Of a stretch of 8,803 nucleotides of DNA, positions 1 to 6,134 are shown one piece after another. A program made the translations under genes and the position numbers. The DNA lies in contig JBBTUF010000040.1 in the NCBI GenBank assembly GCA_038063855.1, forward strand, positions 1-8,803. The letters run 5' to 3'. This DNA is from JBBTUF01 sp038063855. GTDB taxonomy: Bacteria; Patescibacteriota; Minisyncoccia; Ryanbacterales; GWA2-47-10b. Position 1 is the first letter of the stretch; each line of letters begins with the position of its first letter. The notes beneath the pieces are model-generated. The model ran no database searches, was not told the DNA's origin, and saw nothing but the letters and a program-made list of their open reading frames with translations.

Positions 1-598
1 TAAAACCGAAGGTTTCTTTATAGGTTACTGCATTTTGGTCGCCTAGAATCAAAAATTTCTTTTCGTATTCAACGAGCTGTGCAAGATATTCGCGAAAGAG
101 TGAGAATGGAGGATTAGTTACAACAATATCGGCTTGTTTGAGCAGTGCGATACATTCGTCACTTCGAAAATCGCCGTTGCCTTTAAGAGGGGTTGCTATG
201 TTTTTGTCGTGTTTCAGCAAAAACTTTACATCGTCGATGTTTACGGCACCATCACCATCGCTGTCTGGCACTTCTGTGATTTCTATTTTAAACGGCTCTT
301 TGCCCGACGGCTTTAATCCTGCTACTTCAAATAACGGCAACTGCCCACCAACAATCGGCGATTTAACAAAGCTTGTAGTGATGAGCTTTTTTAATCCCAG
401 TGCATTGAAATTAGAAGCGAAGTATTTAAAAAAATTACTCTCAAAAGGATCATCGCAATTACAATAAACTACCTTCCCCCGAAACTGTTCTTTGTAATGC
501 TTCAGCTCTTTTTCAATATCAATAAGCTGGGTATAAAATTCGTCTTGCTTTACTCTACCTGCTTTATGTAAATTACTATTTAATGATTTAGTAGCCAT
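1..598 (-). CDS. EcoRI-family adenine-specific DNA methyltransferase, 3' end cut off by the window
   Basis: Reading leftward from the ATG at 598, the frame stays open for 199 codons to the window edge, so only the N-terminal part is visible (M.EcoRI is about 326 residues). The family transfers a methyl group from S-adenosylmethionine to adenine N6; in M.EcoRI the target is GAATTC. Visible family marks are KQDEFYTQ (residues 17-24), YCNCDDP (45-51) followed by SNFFKYF (54-60), and the catalytic NPPF (162-165). Residues 112-120 are Asp/Gly-rich (PDSDGDGAVN). The start is fixed because an in-frame TGA lies four codons upstream and no other start codon intervenes. The only purine-rich ribosome-site-like run, AGGAGG at 621-626, ends 22 nt before the ATG, too far to act conventionally. 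It lies downstream of the Fic gene on the same strand. Whether a partner nuclease follows is outside the window. The family call is firm; the recognition sequence cannot be read from this fragment. Confidence 0.88.
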   Translation of the reverse strand, partial: MATKSLNSNLHKAGRVKQDEFYTQLIDIEKELKHYKEQFRGKVVYCNCDDPFESNFFKYFASNFNALGLKKLITTSFVKSPIVGGQLPLFEVAGLKPSGKEPFKIEITEVPDSDGDGAVNIDDVKFLLKHDKNIATPLKGNGDFRSDECIALLKQADIVVTNPPFSLFREYLAQLVEYEKKFLILGDQNAVTYKETFGF

Positions 599-602
599 AG
601 GT

Positions 603-668
603 TTATTTCAAAAGTTCATTCCTCCTTCGCATGGCGATGTATCCAGCTCGGGTTTCTGATTCGTTCAT
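603..668 (-). pseudogene. 21-codon ORF resembling the N-terminus of a type I restriction R subunit (possible hsdR remnant)
   Basis: A 21-codon frame starts 4 nt after the Fic stop and ends 4 nt before the methyltransferase ATG. Its first residues, MNESETRAGYI, resemble the usual opening of EcoEI/EcoR124-like HsdR and related DEAD/DEAH helicase subunits (of the form SETRAxYIDPxL). After that the similarity stops and the frame ends within ten codons (MRRRNELLK). The AGGAGG in front of the methyltransferase lies inside this frame. The reading is that only the first dozen codons of an hsdR-like gene survive, perhaps after the methyltransferase replaced the rest. Alternatives are a true short coupling peptide or chance similarity. 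The match rests on memory of the family consensus and is short, so confidence is low. Confidence 0.3.
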
Positions 669-672
669 AATC

Positions 673-1545
673 TTATGCACCTATTTTCCAAACATCTTTC
701 TCTAGAAAAGCTTCGATCGTCTGACGAGTTGCCTTATTAATAAGATTCGAATGAGATATCTTTTGAGATTTTGCATATTCAACTAAAGTCATTATTTTCT
801 TGCCTTCCAAGCACGCTAGACGTTTGTGATAGCTATTTGTTAAGGCTTTCGCGACAATCTCTTCCATGATTTCCGTCTTGCCATTTTTATCAAATTCTTT
901 AAAGGCATCATAATACTTTGATCGATCTATAAATTTAATATTAATCGGTACAAATCCTTCACGAATTAAAAGATAGTTATTGAGGACTCGTCCGATGCGA
1001 CCGTTGCCATCTATAAATGGATGTGTGTATTCAAACGCAAGATGTAATTTTGCAATTCTATTTGTGATACTTTCGTGACTACTCGCATTATAATCCGCAA
1101 GCATCTTTTCTAGTCGATCAACAACTTCTTTGGGTGTAGGGGCTATATGACTGCCAACCCGCACCATCTCATTATCCTTCCTGAACCTCCCTGCAACATC
1201 ATCTCGAATATTTGAAATGAGCATTTTATGGAGCGACAGGATGACATCAAGAGTTAATTCCTGTTCTTTCGCACGCTTATCAATATACGCCACCACACGC
1301 GCCAGATTTTTAGCTTCGAAAATCTCGCGTTCGCTTATAAAACGATCGAGATCTATTTGGAGCAGTATCTTTTCTGTCTCCTCCAGCGTCAGAGTGCTAT
1401 TTTCAATAGCATTGGAGTTGTACACCTGTTCAGCTATTTCGGCTTCACTGACAAGCTTAATGAGAGCCTCTTTACCCGTAGAAGCCTGATAGTATCGCTC
1501 GCGCAACACATTAATTTTTTTAAATACCGCAGGAGTCTTTGCCAT
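673..1545 (-). CDS. Class II Fic-domain protein (probable AMP transferase) with C-terminal helix-turn-helix
   Basis: This 290-residue protein has the full Fic signature HPFIDGNGRIGR at residues 175-186, with catalytic His175 and the nucleotide-binding loop. Fic enzymes usually transfer AMP from ATP to a hydroxyl side chain of a target protein. An intrinsic inhibitory helix is present: S44-NAI-E48-N49 fits (S/T)xxxE(G/N), in the N-terminal position that defines class II, and Glu48 should block productive ATP binding until relieved. The C-terminus (about 250-290) reads like a winged or simple helix-turn-helix: TLVEYAKSQKISHSNLINK followed by RQTIEAF and VWKIG. No membrane segment is seen. The gene appears to be read from the promoter at 1554-1581, with the ATG only 8 nt past the -10 box and no ribosome-binding site. 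The methyltransferase follows on the same strand. Fic genes often sit in restriction or defence loci, which fits this setting. The target protein is unknown. Confidence 0.93.
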   Translation of the reverse strand: MAKTPAVFKKINVLRERYYQASTGKEALIKLVSEAEIAEQVYNSNAIENSTLTLEETEKILLQIDLDRFISEREIFEAKNLARVVAYIDKRAKEQELTLDVILSLHKMLISNIRDDVAGRFRKDNEMVRVGSHIAPTPKEVVDRLEKMLADYNASSHESITNRIAKLHLAFEYTHPFIDGNGRIGRVLNNYLLIREGFVPINIKFIDRSKYYDAFKEFDKNGKTEIMEEIVAKALTNSYHKRLACLEGKKIMTLVEYAKSQKISHSNLINKATRQTIEAFLEKDVWKIGA

Positions 1546-1553
1546 ATAACATG

Positions 1554-1581
1554 AGTATAGTCATTTTCACGGTTTTGTCAA
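1554..1581 (-). promoter_or_regulatory. Near-consensus sigma70-type promoter of the Fic gene
   Basis: On the minus strand TTGACA (1576-1581) and TATACT (1554-1559) are separated by 16 nt. Only 8 nt separate the -10 box from the Fic ATG at 1545, so the predicted transcript begins at or within about two bases of the start codon. A second, extended -10-like TGGTATAAA lies upstream at 1605-1613, inside the palindrome described separately. No transcript data are available; the call rests on consensus match and position. Confidence 0.7.
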
Positions 1582-1628
1582 CATAAGCGTGAAAATACAT
1601 GGATTTTATACCATTTTTCACGCTTATG
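1563..1628. repeat. Three CGTGAAAA/TTTTCACG copies forming operator-like inverted repeats around the Fic promoter
   Basis: Copies lie at 1564-1571 (TTTTCACG), 1588-1595 (CGTGAAAA) and 1615-1622 (TTTTCACG). Copies 1 and 2 form a 9-bp inverted pair, ATTTTCACG (1563-1571) and CGTGAAAAT (1588-1596), that brackets the -35 box. Copies 2 and 3 sit in a longer palindrome with perfect 14-bp arms, CATAAGCGTGAAAA (1582-1595) and TTTTCACGCTTATG (1615-1628). Inside its 19-nt spacer is a smaller ATGG/CCAT pair (1599-1602, 1611-1614). Copy 1 lies between the -35 and -10 boxes. This is the arrangement expected of a repressor site. Because the Fic protein ends in a helix-turn-helix, autoregulation is a reasonable inference. 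Confidence 0.6.
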
Positions 1629-1656
1629 ACTACAACTCGCCCCTACGGCTCGCCCG

Positions 1657-1691
1657 CAGATTTTTGCTCGAAGCAATGCCGCAAAAATCTG
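1657..1691. repeat. 11-bp-arm hairpin in the Fic to tRNA intergenic region
   Basis: CAGATTTTTGC (1657-1667) and GCAAAAATCTG (1681-1691) are perfect inverted repeats with a 13-nt loop. The left flank is GC-rich (1637-1657), unlike its surroundings, and contains CTCGCCC twice (1636-1642 and 1649-1655). No T-tract follows on either strand, so it is not an ordinary intrinsic terminator. It may be a dispersed palindromic element or an RNA processing structure. Confidence 0.5.
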
Positions 1692-1719
1692 TTCGAATCC
1701 ACTCCATCAGTAAACTACC

Positions 1720-1752
1720 AAAAACCGAGAGACACAAGATCTCTCGGTTTTT
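1720..1752 (-). terminator. Rho-independent terminator after tRNA-Gln, probably bidirectional
   Basis: A perfect 13-bp stem is formed by AAAAACCGAGAGA (1720-1732) and TCTCTCGGTTTTT (1740-1752) around a 7-nt loop. On the minus strand it begins 7 nt after the tRNA discriminator base and ends in five T residues. The other strand also has a T-run after the GC-rich core, so it could stop transcripts from both sides. It would separate dnaX/tRNA transcription from the Fic locus. Confidence 0.88.
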
Positions 1753-1759
1753 GTCAGTG

Positions 1760-1830
1760 CTGCGAGACATGGATTCGAACCATGATTCACGGCTTCAAAG
1801 GCCGCTGTCCTACCATTAGACGATCTCGCA
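1760..1830 (-). tRNA. tRNA-Gln (anticodon UUG)
   Basis: On the minus strand the full cloverleaf folds. The acceptor stem TGCGAGA/TCTCGCA has 7 perfect pairs. The D arm has a GTC/GAC stem and a TAATGGTAG loop. The anticodon stem GCGGC/GCCGT (one G-T pair) carries the loop CTTTGAA, with anticodon TTG at 1798-1796. The variable loop is 4 nt, and the T arm is CATGG-TTCGAAT-CCATG. The discriminator base is G (1760), as in E. coli tRNA-Gln. The following bases are CAC, so CCA is not encoded and must be added by a nucleotidyltransferase. It lies 47 nt after the dnaX stop with its own promoter and a strong terminator. Confidence 0.95.
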
Positions 1831-1849
1831 ATATAATAGATCGTGCTTC

Positions 1850-1877
1850 ACTATACCAAAATACAGCCGTTTTTCAA
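1850..1877 (-). promoter_or_regulatory. Promoter of tRNA-Gln, abutting the dnaX stop codon
   Basis: On the minus strand TTGAAA (1872-1877) is followed after 16 nt by TATAGT (1850-1855), preceded by TGG to give an extended -10. Predicted initiation near 1843 leaves a leader of about 13 nt before the mature tRNA at 1830. The -35 box directly abuts the dnaX stop codon (1878-1880). This suggests the tRNA can be made independently of dnaX. Confidence 0.65.
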
Positions 1878-3026
1878 TTATTTAAGAAAGTCGGGCTTTT
1901 TGAGTGGTTGAGGTTTTTCTTCCTCACCCGCCGATGCCGACAAGAGCGCCAGCTCCACCGGCAATTCTTGAAATGGCCCTCGAAAGCCAGAGTTGTGCGC
2001 TTCGAGAAGTTTTACGAGAAGCACTTCAACTGCTTTTCGATTTGAATCTTTGTGGCTTTCAAAAAACTTTATATGATCTTCAGCGAGCTCACTTTTTAAG
2101 CGATCGACTTCTTTTGGATTTATCAAAACCAAATAGAGTCGCCTCGTTTCGTTAACCAACAGGCGCGAGAGCATGCGCGCATCAATCCCTTGTTCTACAA
2201 TCGCATGAATTGTTTCTACAATGCGTACCGCGTCACGCGAAAGCGCGGCATTAATAAGCCCATGTACTGATTGCATTTTTGGCAAACCAAAAACTGACTC
2301 AACCGTATCTTTCGTAGCGCCATCGGGAAATGCATCAATTAATTGCCCCAGCATACTTTCAGCATCACGGAGCGATCCATCGGCCAAAAACGTCAACATC
2401 ATAACACCTTCTTCATCCAGCGAATATTTCTCACTTTTTATTAACTTCAGCATTCTCTCGCGAATTTTGCCTTGCGGTATTGGGCGAAATTCAAAACTTT
2501 GTGTGCGCGATAATATGGTGTCAGGAACTTTTTCAATTTCCGTTGTCGCCAGAATAAACATTGCATGCTCGGGCGGCTCTTCCAGTGTTTTTAAAAGCGC
2601 ATTGAACGCTTCTTTTGTAAGCATATGAACCTCATCAATAATATATATTTTGCGGCGCGCGTGCATCGGGCTAAATCGTACCGATTCACGAAGCTCACGA
2701 ATGTCATCAATGCCACGCGCGGATGCCGCATCAATCTCAATCATATCAATTGCGCGACCTGCCGAAAATTCGCGACACATGGCGCATGTATTACATGGCT
2801 CGCCATCACTCGAGAGTTTTTCGCAATTACATGCTTTGCCAAGCAAACGTGCAAGCGTTGTCTTGCCTGTTCCACGCGTGCCAGAAAACAAATACGCATG
2901 CCCCACATGCCCCAAGCGCAATGCATTTTTTAGTACCGTTACAATATGCTCTTGCCCAACTACCTCCGAAAATGCTTTCGGCCGATATTTTCTATAGAGA
3001 ACCAAATATTCAGACTGCCGTACCAT
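1878..3026 (-). CDS. dnaX: DNA polymerase III clamp-loader subunit gamma/tau (short form)
   Basis: This is the AAA+ motor subunit that loads the sliding clamp at the replication fork. In numbering from the ATG at 3035, Walker A is SGTRGTGKTT (51-60). The zinc-binding cysteines are C69/C71, C81, C84 and C87. Walker B is IIDEVHML (132-139), sensor 1 is ATTEIEKVP (163-171), and SRTQ (177-180) stands where SRC is usual. Sensor 2 is GSLRDAESMLGQL (220-232), and domain III runs to about 365. It ends soon after with a charged tail, so the tau-specific polymerase- and helicase-binding domains of E. coli (643 residues) are absent. It resembles a gamma-only protein. I prefer the ATG at 3026 (382 residues), because it lies 7 nt after an extended -10 box that the ATG at 3035 overlaps. 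The longer version adds only three residues. It lies downstream of the GtrA-like gene on the same strand. Confidence 0.95.
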   Translation of the reverse strand: MVRQSEYLVLYRKYRPKAFSEVVGQEHIVTVLKNALRLGHVGHAYLFSGTRGTGKTTLARLLGKACNCEKLSSDGEPCNTCAMCREFSAGRAIDMIEIDAASARGIDDIRELRESVRFSPMHARRKIYIIDEVHMLTKEAFNALLKTLEEPPEHAMFILATTEIEKVPDTILSRTQSFEFRPIPQGKIRERMLKLIKSEKYSLDEEGVMMLTFLADGSLRDAESMLGQLIDAFPDGATKDTVESVFGLPKMQSVHGLINAALSRDAVRIVETIHAIVEQGIDARMLSRLLVNETRRLYLVLINPKEVDRLKSELAEDHIKFFESHKDSNRKAVEVLLVKLLEAHNSGFRGPFQELPVELALLSASAGEEEKPQPLKKPDFLK

Positions 3027-3033
3027 GGCACTC

Positions 3034-3042
3034 ATGATAGCA
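3034..3042 (-). promoter_or_regulatory. Extended -10 promoter element of dnaX
   Basis: On the minus strand TGCTATCAT fits the extended -10 form TGnTATnnT. It lies 7 nt before the ATG at 3026, the same spacing seen in front of two other genes here, and would give a leaderless message. No convincing -35 box is seen at the expected distance, which is common for extended -10 promoters. Read-through from the upstream genes is also possible, since no terminator separates them. Confidence 0.45.
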
Positions 3043-3090
3043 AGAAAAACTCGTACGCACCAGTTCCAAATCTAATCTTATAACTTTTAA

Positions 3091-3708
3091 TTATTTAAAT
3101 ACAAAAAACTTGTACCCAAGAAAGTTCCAAAAAAGCGAAATAGCAGTTGCTGCAATCTTAGAAATACTTAATAGTTGGGCATTATTCGAAATATGTAAAA
3201 TACTAAACGAATGAATCGCAATTTTGGTCGCTGTGATATTAATACTAAGCCCAACAAGTGTAACTACCAAAAATGCAATAAATTCTTTGCGGGTTGGTTC
3301 TGTCTTTTCTCCAAACGTCCATGTGCGCTGCCAAAAATAGCTATTTACAATTGCAATCGCGGCCGTAAGAAATAAAAATGGAATGAAATTATTACTTTTT
3401 ATATCAATTTGAAATAGTTGGCTCAAAAAAATTCCACTTCCCGCATCAACACAAAAATTCATGAGGCCAGTAATACCGAATCGCCCTAACTGGCGGAGCG
3501 CCAAAATATGCGAAAATAACTTTGATGCAATGATATAGCCACTATATTCTGCAAGCGGTAAAATAATAAAAATAATCCAAACTGGAAATGTAACTCCAAA
3601 GCGCGAGATTATCCATGAGCTATCGTTTGAATAATATAAAATCGGCGTCGCAAAAACAGCGGTTATGAAACCGATAACCCCCGCTAACACGAAATCTTTT
3701 TTAAACAT
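3091..3708 (-). CDS. GtrA-like family multi-pass membrane protein with an extra N-terminal pair of helices
   Basis: This 205-residue, strongly hydrophobic protein has a C-terminal half that matches the GtrA-like fold of four membrane helices (about 74-96, 107-126, 142-165 and 182-200). Visible marks are RQLGRFGITGLMNFCVD (72-88), NSYFWQRTWTFG (122-133) and the closing WNFLGYKFFVFK (194-205). GtrA-like proteins are thought to flip polyprenyl-phosphate-linked sugars across the membrane for later transfer to surface glycans. Residues 1-70 add two further predicted helices (about 7-27 and 41-62), making it longer than the usual 120-150 residues. The ATG lies 2 nt after the stop of the upstream ATPase gene with no Shine-Dalgarno sequence, so translation is probably coupled. 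A link to the divergent GT39 glycosyltransferases, which use such lipid-linked sugars, is an inference. Confidence 0.85.
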   Translation of the reverse strand: MFKKDFVLAGVIGFITAVFATPILYYSNDSSWIISRFGVTFPVWIIFIILPLAEYSGYIIASKLFSHILALRQLGRFGITGLMNFCVDAGSGIFLSQLFQIDIKSNNFIPFLFLTAAIAIVNSYFWQRTWTFGEKTEPTRKEFIAFLVVTLVGLSINITATKIAIHSFSILHISNNAQLLSISKIAATAISLFWNFLGYKFFVFK

Positions 3709-3710
3709 AC

Positions 3711-6134
3711 TTATGTGTGATATCGACTGCGAATTTCAGCTTCAACTTCTGTACGTGGTCTCCCATACCGAAGCCGTGAAATTTCTTTTATCTTCTCGAT
3801 TCGACGTACATCCGAAACTGCGGGCGGGTATATCTTCATATTAAACGCACGCGCAGTTTGCCCGTGTATGAGCAGTTTAACATAGGCATTGCGGTTATCA
3901 ATATTAAGAAGATCTTTCGCTGTGAACACCGGGCTAAATTGGCGCTCCATAAACTCCGCATCATCAGAGCCAATGCGAAACGTGATCATAGTGCCAACAT
4001 TACCAAAAACCGCGACCTTAATTTCATCCTGCAGCTGGCCTAAGAATTGATGCGCGATCGTTAAGCTTAATCGATACTTGCGCGCTTCAGACAAAATAGT
4101 TGCGATTGATTTTGTCGTTACATTTTGGAATTCATCGATATAAAAATAAAAATCGCGCCGCTGTGTTTCATCAGCGATATCCGCACGAGAAAGCGCCGCA
4201 ATTAAAATCCGACCGACAATAATGAGCCCGAGCAGGCTTGAATTAAGCTCACCGAGCCGCCCCTTTGAAAGATTAATGAGTAGAATTTTTCCTTCATCCA
4301 TTGCGTTACGAAAATTGAATGAACTTTTTTCTTGTGCAATGATCGGTCGCATAAGATCATTTGCCAAAAATGTATCAAATTTGGATGTGATATACGGCAC
4401 CATATTTTGAAGACTCGCCTCGCCTCCTGCTTTTTCTGCAATTTTTTGCCAAAAAGTATTAACCACAATATTTGCTGAACGAGAAAGTTTGTAATCACGA
4501 AACTCCTTATCAATCATGACTCGCTCAACCTCGAGAAGTGTATTCCCACTCGCGGGGTCTTCCATCACAAGCATCGTTGCATTACGAAAGTATTGCTCAA
4601 ACATCGGCCCACCTGCAACCGACATGTTGTAGAGCTTATTGAAAATATCAAGGAGCTCATTTACGATCAACGATTTTTGTTCGGGGAACTTAGTATCAAA
4701 TTCCAAAAAATTTAAACTCATCGGCCGTTCAATATCACCCGGATTAAAATAAATAACATCGTCGAGCCGCGATTCAGGAACTGCCGCCATCAATGCTTCA
4801 ACATCTTGACCGTGCGGATCGATAAAACAAATACCTCGACCCGCTTGAATATCTTGTGCTGCCATTTCTTTCAGAAATGTCGATTTACCGGTGCCCGTCT
4901 GCCCGATTACGTACATGTGCCTTCGGCGATCATCGTCGGTTATAAATACATCGCGATTTGTACCTCGGAATGTACTGGCACCTAAACGAAGACCAGAAGT
5001 CGGTAACTCAACCGGAGGCGGTGCTTCTCGTGCTTTGAGATACTGAACATTTGGTTGAGAAAATCCTGAATACGGAAAATGAAAAAGTGCGGCAAGTTCA
5101 CGGCTTGATATATACATGGTCTCTGAAGCAGAAAACAATCGAAATGAATATTGATATAATAATGTTTCGAGTGCCGTACCACTCGCCCGAGCAAATGTAA
5201 ACTCGTTGCCTTGCGGACTACCAAATTGTACAAACGCGCCTTCCAAGCCTTGCAATATCGATTCAGTTTCCTCGGGCGTTACGGATGAAGCAAGAAGGCG
5301 AATATTTACATCGAACGCTGGATGCGACGCTTTTTCTTCAATGTGTTTTGCGAGCTCTTCGTCGCCCTGTACCGGTTTTGAATTTTCGCTGGAAATTTTT
5401 TTTGGTCCGGTAATAAGTCTTTGCAATTCTCCTTGGACTGATGATATAGAAACATCTTTAAGCGATGCTCCACCTCGAATTTTTTGAGCGGCTTCTTTGC
5501 CTGCTTTGTAATGTGGTGAACGAGTTGGAGTTACTACAACTTGAATTGCTCCTCCATCGCCAACTTTTTTTAACTTCGCAAACGCGCCTGTAATAATCTC
5601 GAGCGGGTCACGACTAAAATCAGAATACGTACGAAGCGAAAGAATTGGATTTTTTTTCAATGCGAGCGTCGTGCCCATACTAACTCCTGTCGGATGAAAA
5701 ATATTATAGTCTTCTACCTGATCTATTTTCGCGGAGGGATATATTGCATTAATTTGGTTGGTCATGAACTGTGCATACACGCGCGGAATTGCTACATAAA
5801 AAATTACCTCTTCGCCAACATGAGACAGTGCGGCCTCAAACACAATGCGCGGCACACCATACCGTATATCATGCCAAAAACCCAAATTGAGTCTACTAAA
5901 CGCCGCATAAAATTGCTCCATCGCCAGTACAATTTCTTTTGGATCTTTTTCTTTCGATTCGCCCGCTATTGGAATTTCACCCTGTGGTAACAACACGCGA
6001 TAGAGTAACGTATCGAGTGAGCCTGAAAGCTCAGAAAATTGTCTCTTTCGAACAATGAATATATAAAAGGCAACGCTTGAGACTACGACAAGCGCCACAA
6101 AAAAATATGCCAAAAAAAGAAACAGATCAGCCAT
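3711..6134 (-). CDS. Membrane-anchored type IV secretion/conjugation-type (TraC/VirD4/HerA-like) ATPase
   Basis: This 807-residue protein has one N-terminal membrane helix (about 4-28, LFLFLAYFFVALVVV) followed by basic residues that place the rest in the cytoplasm. Residues 45-375 form a large region with no motif I recognise beyond similarity to other CPR copies. The ATPase domain carries Walker A GQTGTGKST (411-419), then CFIDPHGQD (436-444), and Walker B FYFYIDEFQN (662-671) with Asp667 and Glu668. A downstream AHQFLGQL (694-701) is typical of VirD4/TraG/TraC and DUF87-type pumps. Such enzymes form hexamers that move DNA or protein through membrane channels. The open frame could begin at 6170, but the ATG at 6134 starts exactly where a membrane protein should and overlaps the upstream gene by 8 nt, so it is preferred. 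No other type IV secretion genes are present, so the substrate is unknown. Confidence 0.88.
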   Translation of the reverse strand: MADLFLFLAYFFVALVVVSSVAFYIFIVRKRQFSELSGSLDTLLYRVLLPQGEIPIAGESKEKDPKEIVLAMEQFYAAFSRLNLGFWHDIRYGVPRIVFEAALSHVGEEVIFYVAIPRVYAQFMTNQINAIYPSAKIDQVEDYNIFHPTGVSMGTTLALKKNPILSLRTYSDFSRDPLEIITGAFAKLKKVGDGGAIQVVVTPTRSPHYKAGKEAAQKIRGGASLKDVSISSVQGELQRLITGPKKISSENSKPVQGDEELAKHIEEKASHPAFDVNIRLLASSVTPEETESILQGLEGAFVQFGSPQGNEFTFARASGTALETLLYQYSFRLFSASETMYISSRELAALFHFPYSGFSQPNVQYLKAREAPPPVELPTSGLRLGASTFRGTNRDVFITDDDRRRHMYVIGQTGTGKSTFLKEMAAQDIQAGRGICFIDPHGQDVEALMAAVPESRLDDVIYFNPGDIERPMSLNFLEFDTKFPEQKSLIVNELLDIFNKLYNMSVAGGPMFEQYFRNATMLVMEDPASGNTLLEVERVMIDKEFRDYKLSRSANIVVNTFWQKIAEKAGGEASLQNMVPYITSKFDTFLANDLMRPIIAQEKSSFNFRNAMDEGKILLINLSKGRLGELNSSLLGLIIVGRILIAALSRADIADETQRRDFYFYIDEFQNVTTKSIATILSEARKYRLSLTIAHQFLGQLQDEIKVAVFGNVGTMITFRIGSDDAEFMERQFSPVFTAKDLLNIDNRNAYVKLLIHGQTARAFNMKIYPPAVSDVRRIEKIKEISRLRYGRPRTEVEAEIRSRYHT

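Noticed and set aside
138..467. 109-codon plus-strand ORF
   Set aside because: It is antisense to the EcoRI-family methyltransferase, whose motifs are clear on the minus strand; the plus-strand product shows no recognisable features.
608..619. Three-codon leader ATG-AAC-TTT-TGA right after AGGAGG
   Set aside because: The purine run is only 1 nt from this ATG, too close for initiation; no attenuation hairpin is seen.
1217..1489. 90-codon plus-strand ORF
   Set aside because: Antisense to the Fic gene across its conserved region; low-complexity Ser/Arg-rich product typical of a shadow frame.
1691..1705. Orphan T arm of a second tRNA on the plus strand
   Set aside because: The bases flanking TTCGAAT do not pair into a T stem, and no acceptor or anticodon arm is present; kept only as a mirrored-sequence observation.
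1880..1910. Possible programmed frameshift near the dnaX 3' end
   Set aside because: The local sequence has only five A residues before G and no A-AAA-AAG heptamer in the right frame, and no long downstream frame follows.
4202..4513. 103-codon minus-strand ORF
   Set aside because: Out-of-frame shadow inside the ATPase gene, between its Walker A and Walker B regions.
5396..5657. Two 8-base A runs (coding strand) within the ATPase gene, at 5396-5403 and 5650-5657, as possible slippage or phase-variation sites
   Set aside because: Both encode Lys-containing stretches in an intact frame, and such runs are common in AT-rich genomes; nothing in the flanks suggests programmed slippage.
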